Source: Streptomyces monomycini
GTDB lineage: Bacteria; Actinomycetota; Actinomycetes; Streptomycetales; Streptomycetaceae
Assembly: GCF_022271435.1 (NCBI RefSeq)
Contig: NZ_JAFIQY010000001.1
Span: forward strand, 124,001 to 188,000
Length of the DNA: 64,000 nucleotides
Reading direction: 5' to 3'
This document shows, piece by piece, positions 36,922 to 48,900 of the stretch. The notes below the pieces were generated by a model. It was not told where the DNA came from. It ran no database searches and saw only the letters and a program-made list of their open reading frames with translations. Numbering within the stretch: the stretch's first letter is position 1; each line of letters begins with the position of its first letter. The translations under genes and the position numbers were made by a program.

Positions 36922-39900
36922 TCACGGGCCGGCCGTTCCGGCCGTTCTCGGAGACAGGGCGTCGTCCGGTCGCGCCGTCCCGTCCAGTACGGCGGCGATC
37001 ACGGGCCCGATCCGGGCGAGGGCGTGCGGCTGCATCATGTGCCCGTGCTCGCAGCACGCGTCGTGGGTGAGCACGGCACCGGAGACGTACGGCTGCCAGG
37101 CCTCCGCGGGCCAGTGCGGTTCACCGCGTTCGGGCTCCGCCTTGAAGAGCAGCAGGTCACCCTCGAAGACGGCGGGCCGGAAGGTGTACCAGCGCAGCCG
37201 GGTGTTGTCGGTCAGGGTCTCCGCCAGGGCCGTCACCTGGGGTTCGACCAGCAGGGCGGCCAGTGCGCTGCCTTGCTCGCGCAGGATTTCCGCCGCCCGG
37301 GCGGTGTCGGGGCCAGGAGCCTCCCCGTTGTCGGCACGGCCGACCGAGTCGACGAACAGTTCGGCCACGTCGTGTGCGGTGTGGCGCGGAAGCACGCGGC
37401 CGGGGTCGATCTGGAGGGGCGCGGAGTCCAGGAGGGCCAGGAAGGCGACTTTCTCGCCCTGCTCTTGGAGGCGGACGGCCATGGCGTGGGCGACGGCGCC
37501 GCCGAAGGACCAGCCGAGCAGGTGGTAAGGACCGGTGGGCTGCACGGTGCGGATCTGCTCCAGGTAGTCGGCGGCCATGTCCGCGATGGTCGCCGGGCGG
37601 GCGCCGGGCTCGGTCAGGCCGCGTGCCTGGAGCCCGTACACGGGACGGTCGTCCAGGTGGCGCATGAGTCCGGCGTACGGCCAGCTGATGCCCGACGCCG
37701 GGTGGACGCAGAACAGCGGCGGACGGCTGCCGCGCGGGCGCAGCGGCAGCAGGACGTCCAGGGCGTCGGCGGTCGAGCCGCCCCTGCCGGGCGCACGACC
37801 GTCGGCCGCGGCACGACCGTCGGCCGCGGTGCCCCCGTGAACCGCGCTGTCCCCGTCGCCCGCCGCGTCCAGGGCTCGGACCAGTCCGGCGGGCGTCTGG
37901 GCCGCGAACAGGGCGCGCAGGCCCGGGTCGGCGCCGAAGACCGCGCGGACGCGGCTGGTGAGGCGGGCCGCCAGCAGCGAGTCGCCGCCGAGGTCGAAGA
38001 AGCCGTCGTCGGGGCCCACGGAGGGCAGGCCGAGCACTTCGGCGAAGAGCGCGGCCATCAGCTCTTCGGGCGGGGTGCCCGGCGCCCGGCCGCCCTCCGC
38101 CGCGGCGAAGACGGGGGCGGGCAGCGCGTGCCGGTCGAGTTTGCCGTTGGCGGTCAGCGGCAGGGCGTCCAGGAGGACGACGGCGGCCGGGACCATGAAC
38201 CGGGGCAGCCGTTCCCGCAGGAAGCTCCGTACCCGGGCGGGGTCCGGGTCCGCACCGGGAGCGGACACGGCGTACGCGACGAGCTGCCTGCGGCCGGGGG
38301 TGTCCTCACGGACGGCCACGGCGGCGCGGTCCACGTCCGGGTGGGCGAGCACGGCCGCCTGCACCTCGCCCGGTTCGATCCGTACGCCGTTGATCTTCAC
38401 CTGGTCGTCCGCCCGGCCGAGGTACTCCACGACACCGTCCGGGCGGTACCGCCCCAGGTCGCCGGTCCGGTACATCCGTGCGCCGGGCGGGCCGTACGGA
38501 TCGGCGACGAAGCGCTCGGCGGTGAGCGCCGGACGGCGCAGGTAGCCGCGGGCCAGGCCGGTGCCGGTCAGGTGGATCTCGCCCGGCACTCCCGGCGGCA
38601 CCGGGCGGAGGGTGGCGTCCAGGATGTGTACGCGGGTGTTCCAGACGGGCCATCCGGCGGCCACGTCGGGGCCGTGCGCGACGGCGTGCAGACTGTCGCC
38701 GCTGACTTCGGACGCGCCGTAGAGGTTGACCAGACGGGCGTACGGGAGGGCTTCGGCGAACCGCTGGGAGAGGGCGGGCGGCAGGGCCTCGCCACTGGTC
38801 ACCCACAGGCGGCAGGTCGTCAGCGGTCCGATGTCGCCGTCCAGGAGGGCGGCGAGCAGGCTGGGCACGACGGTGATGCGGGTGGCGCGGTGGCGGGCGA
38901 CGAGGGTGGCCAGTCCGGCCGGGCTGCGGGCGGTGAAAGAGTCCGCGAGGACGACGGGCGCGCCGTGCAGCAGGGCGCCCAGGAGTTCGGTGGTGCCGTC
39001 GATGAAGCTCAGGGTGGTCTTGGCGAGCACCGGCTGTCCGGCGTGCCAGGGGTAGGCGCGGCCGCACCACAGCAGGCGGTTGACGCATCCCCGGTGCAGG
39101 CCGACGACGCCCTTGGGGGTGCCGGTGGAGCCGGAGGTGTAGATGACGTACGCGGGGTGCAGCGGCTTGAGGGGGGCTCGCCGGTCGGCGTCGGTCAGGT
39201 TGGTGTCCCGTACCGGGGCCGCGGGGCGGTCGGCGTCGGTCAGGGTGATGTCCCGTACCGGGGCCGCGGGGCGGTCGGCGTCGGTGAGGTCGGTGTCCCG
39301 TACCGGGTCTGCGGGGCGGTCGCCGTCCACCGCGTCCACGACCAGGCGCGGGACGTTTGTGGCGGGCAGCGCCGGTGCGGTGGCGCGGTCCGTGACCAGC
39401 AGGACGGGCCGGGTGTCGCCGAGCATGTGGGCGAGGCGTCCGGCGGGGTAGCCGGGGTCCAGGAACAGGTAGGCGGCGCCCGCCTTGAGCACGGCGAGGA
39501 CGGCGGTGACCATGGCGGGGGTGCGGGGCAGCGCCAGTCCGACGACGTTCTCGGGCCCGGCCCCGCGGGCGACGAGCAGGCGGGCCAGGCGGTTCGCCGA
39601 GGTGTTCAGCTCCGCGTAGGTGAGGGTGCGGTCGTCGCAGATCAGGGCGGGTGCGTCGGGGGTGGTGGCCACCTGGTCCTCGAAGAGGCGCGGCAGGACC
39701 AGGTCGGGGACGCCGTGCGCGGTGTCGTTCAGGGCGCGCAGGGTGTGCCGTTCGCGGGGGGTGAGGAGGTCCGCCCGGCTGATCCGCAGACCGGGGTCGT
39801 CCGCCGCGGTGTCGGTGATCCGGCGCAGCCGTGCCACGAAGGCTTCGACGGTGGAGCGGTCGAAGAGGTCGGTGCTGAATTCGACCTTCGCCTCGACACC

Positions 39901-42900
39901 GGCGGGGGTGCCGTCCGGTGCGCGGTGTTCGGTGGCGTTGATCTCCATGTCGAGCCGGGCGGTACCGGTGTCGGCGGGCAGCGGTGTGACGGTGACGCCG
40001 GGCAGTGCCGGCCCGCGGCCGGTGGCGGACCGCCAGGTCAGCAGCGTCTGGAAGAGCGGGTGGCGGGCGGCCGTGCGGGGCGGGTTGAGCGCTTCCACGA
40101 CGCGGTCGAAGGGTGCGTCCTGATGGGCGTACGCGGCGAGGTTCACGTCCCGTACCCGGGTGATCAGTTCGCGGAAGGCCGGGTCGCCGGAGGTGTCGGT
40201 CCGCAGGACGAGGGTGTTGACGAAGAAGCCCACGACGTCGTCGAGCGCCGCGTCGGTCCGTCCGGCGGCCGGGGTGCCTAGGGGGATGTCGGTCCCGGCG
40301 CCCAGCCGGGTCAGCAACGCCGCCAGCGCGGCCTGTACGACCATGAACACGCTCGCCCCGCAGTCCCGGGCGAGCGCGGTGAGCCGCTGGTGTGCGGTCG
40401 CGTCCCAGGTGAAGGCCAGCACCTCGCCGCGCCCGGCGGGGACATCCGGGCGTGGCCGGTCGGTGGGCAGGGGCAGCTGGTCGGGCAGGCCGCGCAGGTG
40501 CCGGGTCCAGTACGTGAGCTGTTCGGCGAGGAGGCTGTCCGGGTCGGCGGGGTCGCCGAGGAGTTTGTGCTGCCAGAGGGTGTAGTCGGCGTACTGGACG
40601 GGCAGGGGCGGCAGGCTGGGCGGGCGGCCGTCGCGGCGGGCGGCGTAGGCGTGGGCCAGGTCGCGCCACAGGGGGCCGAGGGACCAGCCGTCGGCGGCGA
40701 TGTGGTGGACGACGAGAACCAGTACGTGCTCCTCGGGGCCGAGGACGAACAGGTCGGCGCGGAGCGGGAGTTCGCGGGTCAGGTCGGCGGAGCGGCGGGC
40801 CGCCGCGCGGACCCGCTCCGTCACCTCGGCTTCTTCCCAGCCGCTCGCGTCCGTGACGGTCACGACGGCGAGCGCGGCGTCCCGGCCGAGCACCGTCTGC
40901 CGCGGTACGCCCCCGGTCTCGGGCAGTACGGTCCGCAGCACCTCGTGCCGGTCCGCCACGTCCACCAGTGCGGTGCGCAGCGCGCCGGCGTCCAGCGGGC
41001 CGGTGAGCCGCATGGCCAGCGGAACGTTGTACGTGGCGCTCGGTCCCTCCATGCGGTGCAGGAACCACAGGCGGCGCTGGGCCGGGGACAGCGGTACCAC
41101 CTCCGGCCGGGGCGCCGGGCACAGTACGGGCCGGGCGCGCCGGGCGGTACGCAGCCGCCCGGCGGTACCGGCGGCGGTCGGGGAGGCGAAGAAGGCGCGG
41201 AGGTCGAGTTCGGTGCCGAGGACGGTGCGGATGCGCCCGGCCAGCCGGGTGGCCAGCAGGGAGTCACCTCCGAGGTCGAAGAAGCTGTCGTCCGGCCCGG
41301 CCGAGGGCAGCCGCAGCACCTCCGCGAACAGGCCGCACAGCACCTCTTCCTCGGGGGTGCGCGGCGCGCGTCCGGCCGGTGCCGGGGTGAAGGCGGGGTC
41401 GGGGAGGGCGTTCCGGTCGAGCTTGCCGGCGGCCGTCAGCGGGAGCGTGTCCAGGGGGACGACGGCGGCCGGGACCAGGTGCTCGGGCAGCCGGGCGCGC
41501 AGAAACTCCCGTACGGAGTCCGGTGCGAGAGCCGGGGACCGCGGTACGGAGTCCGGTCCAGGGGCCTGGCACGGCGGCGCGGACTCCGGTTCAAGGGCCG
41601 GGGCCCGCGGTACGGACTCCGGTTCAGGGACCCGAGGCGCGGCGACCACGTATCCGACGAGCCGCGCGGTGCCCGACGTGTCCGTACGGACGGCGACGGC
41701 GGCGCGGGCGACGGCGGGATGGGCGGCGAGGACGGCCTCCACCTCGCCCGGTTCGATCCGGAAGCCCCGCACCTTCACCTGGTCGTCGGCCCGTCCGGCG
41801 AACTCCAGCTGGCCGTCGAGGCGCCACCGCACCAGGTCGCCCGTCCGGTACATCCGTTCCCCCGCCGCCCCGAACGGACACGCCACGAAACGCTCCGCCG
41901 TCGGCCCCGGACGGTGCAGATACCCGCGCGCCGGTCCGGCGCCCGCCAGGTACAGCTCCCCCACGACGCCCGGCGGTACCGGCCGCAGCGTCGCGTCCAG
42001 CACATAGGCCCGGCTGTGGGTGACCGGCGCGCCGATCGGCGGGGGGCCGTCGCCGCGGAGGGGTTCGCTGAGGGTGGCGCAGATCGTCGCCTCGGTCGGG
42101 CCGTACGCGTTGATCATGCGGCGGCCGGGCGCCCAGCGGGCCACCAGCCCGGCGGTGACCGCCTCGCCCCCGACGACCAGGGTCTCCAGGTCGGGCAGCG
42201 GGGCGTGCGGGACGGTGGCCAGCACCGTCGGCGGGACGAGGCAGTGGGTGACACGCTCCCGGGCCAGGAACTCCGCGAGCGCGTCGCCGCCGAGCGGCCC
42301 GGCCGGCGGCACGACCAGCGCGGCGCCCGACGCGAGGGCCATCAGTGTCTCCATCACCGACGCGTCGAAGCCGGGCGAGGCGAGCTGGAGCACCCGGCTG
42401 CCGGGGCGCAGGCCGAAGCGGGCCGCCTGGGCCGCGGCGAGGGCGTGCAGGCCCGTGTGGGTCACCGCGACGCCCTTGGGCGGGCCGGTGGAGCCGGAGG
42501 TGTGGATGACGTAGGCGGGGTGCGCGGGCAGGAGCGGCGCGAGCCGGTCGTCGTCGCCCGGGTCGTGGTCCGGCTGCCCGGCGAGGGCACGGAGTGTGGT
42601 GCCGGCGTCCAGGACCAGGCACGGCGGCCCGTCCGGCGGCAGCCTGCGGGCGGCGTCGGCGGTGGTCACGACGAGGACGGGAGCGGCGTCCCGGAGCAGG
42701 TACGCGATCCGCTCGTGCGGCAGCGCGGGGTCCACGGGGAGGTGCGCTGCGCCCGTCTTGGCCACGGCGAGGACGGCCCGGACGGCCGTGGCGGACCGCG
42801 GCAGGAAGAGGGCGACGACGCGCTCCGGGCCCGCGCCACGGCTGGTCAGGAGGTGGGCGAGACGGTTCGCACCGGTGTTGAGCGTCGCGTACGTCGTCGT

Positions 42901-45900
42901 CCGGTCTCCTTCGACGACGGCCGGCGCGCCGGGTTCCCCGGCGGCGCGTGTCTCGAACAGCGCGGGGAGCAGTCCCGTCGGCAGGCCGCGCGCGGGGCCG
43001 CTCCACCGGTGCAGCAGCAGACGGCGCTCGCCCGCGGAGAGGATGTCCGCCTCGCCGATGGGCCGGTCGGGCCGCGCGAGGACCGCCCTCAGGAGCCGTC
43101 GCAGCCGTACGGCCAGGGTTTCGACGGTGTCGCGGTCGAACAGGGCGGTGGCGAACTCCACCGAGCCGTCGATCCCGGCGGGCCGCCTGCCGGGGCCCCG
43201 CCGTTCGGTGAAGCGGAAGGAAAGGTCGAACTTGGCGGTGCCGGTGTGCGCCTCTTCCCGCCGGACCGTCACTCCGGGGAGGGTCAGCGCGTCGCCGGAC
43301 GCCGTGTCCACGGCCAGGGCGACCTGGAAGAGCGGGTTGCGGCCGGCCGCACGGTCCGGGTTCAGCACCTCGACGAGCCGTTCGAAGGGCACGTCCTGGT
43401 GCGCGTACGCCCGCAGGTCACGCTCCCGTGCCCGCCGTACCAGCTCGTGGAACGACGGATCGCCGGAGGTGTCGGTGCGCAGTACCAGCGTGTTGACGAA
43501 GAAGCCGACGACGTCGTCCAGCGCGGCGTCGGTCCGGCCTGCGACGGGAGCGCCCAGCGGCACGTCCGTCCCTGCGCCGAGCCGGGTCAGCAGCGCTGCC
43601 ACGGCGGCCTGCGCCACCATGAACACGCTCGCCCCGTGCTGCCGGGCCAGCTCCGTGATCCGGCCGTGCAGTTCCCCGTCCCAGCGGAACGCCACGACCG
43701 CGCCCCGGTGGCCGGTGGCAGCCGGAGGCGTACGGTCGTACGGCAGTGCCAGCCGGCAAGGCGCACCGCGCAGTTCCTCCCGCCAGAATTCGACGTGCCG
43801 TGCCGTGTCCCCCGCGTCGCCCAGCGCCTCCCGTTGCCACAGCGCGAAGTCGGCGTACTGCACCGGCAAGGCGTCCCGGTCCGGGGCACGGCCGGCAGCC
43901 CGCGCCTGGTACGCCGTCACCACGTCCCGCCACAACGGCGCCAGCGACCAGCCGTCCGCCGCGATGTGGTGCACGACGACCACCAGCACCGCCTCGTCTC
44001 CGGCGCACGAGAACAACTCGGCGCGGAACGGGAGGTCCGTCGCCAGGTCGAACGCGTGGCGCACCGCGCGGCGCACCGCTCGCGCCAGCGCGTCGGCGGA
44101 CCGGTGCGCGAACGGCGTCCGGACGAGGGGAGGGCCGCCTGCCGGGCGCAGCACCTGGTACGGCTCGCCGTCCGCCGCCTCGGCGTACACCGTCCGCAGT
44201 ACCTCGTGCCGCTCCAGTACGTCCCCCAGCGCCGCGTCCAGCGCGTCGGCGTCCAGCGCGCCGCGCAGCCGCAGCACCAGCGGCACGTTGTACGTCGCGT
44301 CCGGCCCCGTCATGCGGTGCAGCGTCCAGAGCCGGCGCTGGCCGAACGACAGCGGCACACGGGCGGGCCGGGGCAGCGGGCGGAGCGCCGGACGCGGGCG
44401 GGCCGCGGTGCCGAGCCGGGTGGCCAGGGCGGCGGGGGTGGGCGTCTCGAAGACGGCGCGGAGTCCGAGTTCCGCGCCCAGGACGGCCCGGACCCGGTTG
44501 ACCAGCCGGGTGGCGAGCAGGGAGTGGCCGCCGAGCGCGAAGAAGCCGTCCTCGGCGCCGACCTCGGACACGCCGAGCACCTCGGCGAACAGGCCGCTCA
44601 GTACTTCTTCTTCGGGAGTGCGGGGCGGGCGGGAGGCACGGTCGGCGGTGTCCGGGGCGGGCAGGGCGCGGTGGTCCAGCTTTCCGTGGGCCGTCAGCGG
44701 CAGGTCGTCCAGGAACACGATCGCGTCCGGGAGCAGGTGGCCGGGCAGCCGGGCGCCGAGGAAGGCGCGTACGTCGGAGTGGTCCGGCGCGCTGCTACCC
44801 GGCTGCCGCGGAGTGGCGCCGACGAGCACCGCGTACGCCACGAGCCGTCGGTCGCCCGGGCGGTCCTCGCGCGCCACGACGGCAGCGCGCGCGACACCGG
44901 GATGGGTGGTGAGGACCGCCTCCACCTCACCCGGCTCGATCCGGAAACCCCGCACCTTCACCTGACCGTCGGCCCGCCCGACGAACTCCACCTGACCGTC
45001 CGCACGCCACCGCACCAGATCACCCGTCCGGTACATCCGCTCCCCCGCCACCCCGAACGGACACGCCACAAAACGCTCCGCCGTCAGCCCCGGACGGTTC
45101 AGATAGCCGCGCGCCAGCCCGGCCCCGGCCACGTACAACTCCCCCGCCACTCGGGGCGGCACCGGCCGCAGTCCCGCGTCCAGCACGTACAGTCGGGTGC
45201 CGGCCACCGGCGTACCGACCGCCGGCGCGGAACCACCCGTCAGCGGCCCGGTCATCGTCGCGCACACCGTCGTCTCCGTCGGCCCGTACGCGTTGACCAT
45301 CGAGCGGCCCGGCGCCCAGCGTGCCACCAGCCCGGCGGGGCAGGGCTCGCCCGCCACCACGAGCGTGACGCCCTCGGGAAGGCTGCCGGGGTCGAGCGCC
45401 GCCAGGGACGAGGGCGGCACGGTCAGGTGGGTCACGCCCTGCGCGGCCACGGCCGCGGCCAGCGGCGCACCCGGCAGCAGGCGGTCCGGGGACACGGTGA
45501 CGAGGCAGGCGCCCGTCAGGAGGGCCAGGCACAGTTCCCAGAACGACGCGTCGAAACTGGGCGGGGCGAAGGCCAGTACCCGGCTGCCCGCCCCGGCGCC
45601 GAGGCGTTCGCGCTGCGTCGCGGCGAGGGAGGCGATGCCGCGGTGGGAGACCAGCACGCCCTTCGGCTTCCCGGAGGAGCCGGAGGTGTGGATCACATAG
45701 GCGGGGCCGTCAGGGAAGACGGGAGCCGTCCGGTCGGCGTCGGTGAGGCCGGTGTCCGGCAGGTCCGCGAGGGCACGCGCCGTGGCGTCCGCGTCGAGGA
45801 GGAGCCGGGGTACGGATGTGCTGGGGAGCACGGCGCCGGTCGGGTGGTCGGTGACCAGGAGGGCGGGGGCCGCGTCGCGGAGCAGGAAGGCGATGCGCGC

Positions 45901-48900
45901 GGGCGGGTAGGCGGGATCGACGGGGAGGTAGGCGGCGCCCGTCTTGAGGACGGCGAGCACGGCGGTGACCAGGTCGGCGGAGCGCGGCAGCGCCAGGGCC
46001 ACCACGCCCTCCGGGCCCGCTCCCCGGGTGGCCAGCAGCCGGGCCAGGCGGTTGGCGCGGGCGTCCAGTTCCGCGTAGGTGAGCCGGACGTCCGGTGAGG
46101 TGACCGCGGGCGCGTCGGGGGTGCGGGCCGCCTGGGCCTCGAAGAGTTCGGGAAGCGTCGCGGCGGGCAGCGCGCGCGGGGCGTGGTCCGCTGCCCTCAG
46201 CAGTGTGTGCCGCTCGGCGGAGGTCAGGATCTCCAGGCTGCCGATGGGCCGGTCAGGGTCCGTGACGGCCGCTTCCAGCAGTCTGCGCAGGCGCGCGAGC
46301 AGCCCTTCGACGGTGGCCGGGTCGAACAGGGCCGTGCGGAACTCCGTCTCGCCCTCGATTCCGGCCGGAGCCCGCCCGGCGTCCCGGCGCTCCCGTACGG
46401 CGATGGTGAGGTCCATCTTCGCGGTGCCGGTGCAGACATGGACCTCCTCGGTCTGGACGCCCGGCAGGCCGTACCCGGCGCGGTCCGCACCGTTCGTCGT
46501 GAGGGCGACCTGGAAGAGGGGGTTGCGGCCGGCCGAGCGGTTCGGGTTCAGCGCCTCGACCAGCCGCTCGAACGGCACGTCCTGATGGGCGTAGGCCCGC
46601 AGGCCCGTATCCCGCACCCGGTCCACCAGGGCACGGAACGACGGGTCGCCGGACGTGTCGGTACGCAGCACCAGCGTGTTGACGAAGAACCCGACCACCT
46701 CGTCCAGCGCCGCGTCACCACGGCCCGCGACCGGCACCCCGAGCGGGATGTCCGTCCCCGCCCCCAGCCGGGTGAACAGCGCCGCCAGTGCGGCCTGCAC
46801 CACCATGAACACGCTCGCACCGCGCTCCCGGGCCAGCTTCACCACCCGGCCGTGCAACTCCGCGTCCCACCGGTACCGGACCACCGCGCCCCGGTGGTCG
46901 GTGACCGCCGGGCGCGGGCGGTCGTACGGCAATGCCAGCTCTTCCGGCAGACCGCGCAGTTCCCGCCGCCAGAACGCCGTCTGCCGCGCCATCACGTCAC
47001 TGCCGGACGCCAGCGCGTCCCGCTGCCACAGCGCGAAGTCCGCGTACTGCACCGGCAACGCGCGCCAGTCCGGTGCTCCCCCGCTCCTCCGCGCCTCGTA
47101 CGCCGTCACCACGTCCCGCCACAACGGCGCCAGCGACCAGCCGTCCGCCGCGATGTGGTGCACGACGACCACCAGCAGCGACTCGCCCCCGGGGCCCCGG
47201 AACAGCTCGGCGCGGAAGGGTGGTTCGCGGGTCAGGTCGAAGGCGTACCGCACGGACCGGACCACCTCGGCCGCGTCGGCCGCCGGATGGCCGGCCGGCG
47301 TCACCGTCAGGTACGGCCGCTCCGCGTCGTGGTCACGCACCACCTGGTACGGCTCACCGTCCGCCGCCTCCGCGAACACCGTACGCAACGCCTCGTGCCG
47401 CCCCACCACGTCCCCCAGCGCGTCATTCAGCGCCCCGGAATCCACCGCGCCGCGCAGCCGCAGCACCAACGGCACGTTGTACGCGGCGCCCGGCCCGTCC
47501 AGCCGATGCAGGAACCACAGGCGTCGCTGCGCGGGCGACAGCGGCAGCCGGGCCGGCCGTTCGGTCCGTACGACGGCGGGCCGGGCGGCCGCCGCCCCGC
47601 CGACGCGCCGCGCCAGGGCGGCCGGGGTACGCGCCTCGAACAGAGCGCGGAGGGTCAGCTCCCGGCCCAGCGCCGCGCGGGCGAGACTGACGAGCCGGGT
47701 CGCGAGGAGGGAGTGACCGCCCAGTGCGAAGAAGTCGTCCTCGGCGCCCGCTTCCGGCAGACCGAGCACGTCGGCGAACAGGCCGCACAGAATTTCCTCG
47801 CGGGCGTCGCGCGGGCCGCGCCCGGTTGCGTGCCTGCCGGGCGCCGGAAGGGCACGCTGGTCGAGCTTGCCGTTGGGGGTGAGGGGCAGCGCGTCCAGGG
47901 CGACGACCGCCGAGGGCACCAGGTACGCGGGCAGCCGCTCGCCCACGTACTCGCGCAGCGCGCCGGGAGCCGGAGCGTGCCCGGGCGCGGGAACCACGTA
48001 CGCCACCAGCCTGCGGTCGCCCGGGCGGTCCTCGCGCGCCACGACGGCAGCGCGCGCGACACCGGGATGGGTGGTGAGGACCGCCTCCACCTCACCCGGC
48101 TCGATCCGGAAACCCCGCACCTTCACCTGACCGTCGGCCCGCCCGACGAACTCCACCTGACCGTCCGCACGCCACCGCACCAGATCACCCGTCCGGTACA
48201 TCCGCTCCCCCGCCACCCCGAACGGACACGCCACAAAACGCTCCGCCGTCAACCCCGGACGGTTCAGATAACCGCGCGCCAGCCCCACCCCCGCCACGTA
48301 CAACTCCCCCACCACACCCGGCGCCACCGGACGCAACCCCGCATCCAGCACATACACCCGGGTGCCCGCGATCGGCGTACCGACAGCCGGTGCGCAACCG
48401 TCCGTCAGCGGCGCGGTCATCGTCGCGCACACCGTCGTCTCGGTCGGCCCGTACACGTTCACCAGGCGGTGCGTGGCGGCCCACCGGGCCACCAGGTCCA
48501 CGGGACACGGCTCACCGGCCACCGCGAGGGCGACGCTCCGCGGCAGCGCACCGGTCGGCAGCCCGGCGAGGACGCTCGGCGGCAGCTTCAGGTGGGTCAC
48601 GCCGAACTGCGCCACGGCGTCGGCCAGTTCCTCGCCCGCGAGCAGCGTGCCGGCGGGGGCGATTGCCAGAGTGGCCCCGGAGAGCAGTGCGGTGCACAGG
48701 TCGGACACGGAGGCGTCGAAGCTCAGCGAGGCGAAGAGCAGGACGACGCTGCCGGGCCCGGCGCCGAAGCGCGCGGTCTGTGCTGCCGCGAGTGCGGCGA
48801 TGCCCTCGTGCGGGACCTGCACGCCCTTCGGTCCGCCGGTCGAGCCGGACGTGTGGATGATGTAGGCGGGGTGCCGGGGCCGCAGGGGGGCGGTGCGCTC

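Noticed and set aside
35968..46098. Two very long plus-strand frames (1437 and 1902 codons) antisense to the six-module NRPS
   Set aside because: Same cause: no domain, no ribosome site, and all conserved motifs are on the minus strand.
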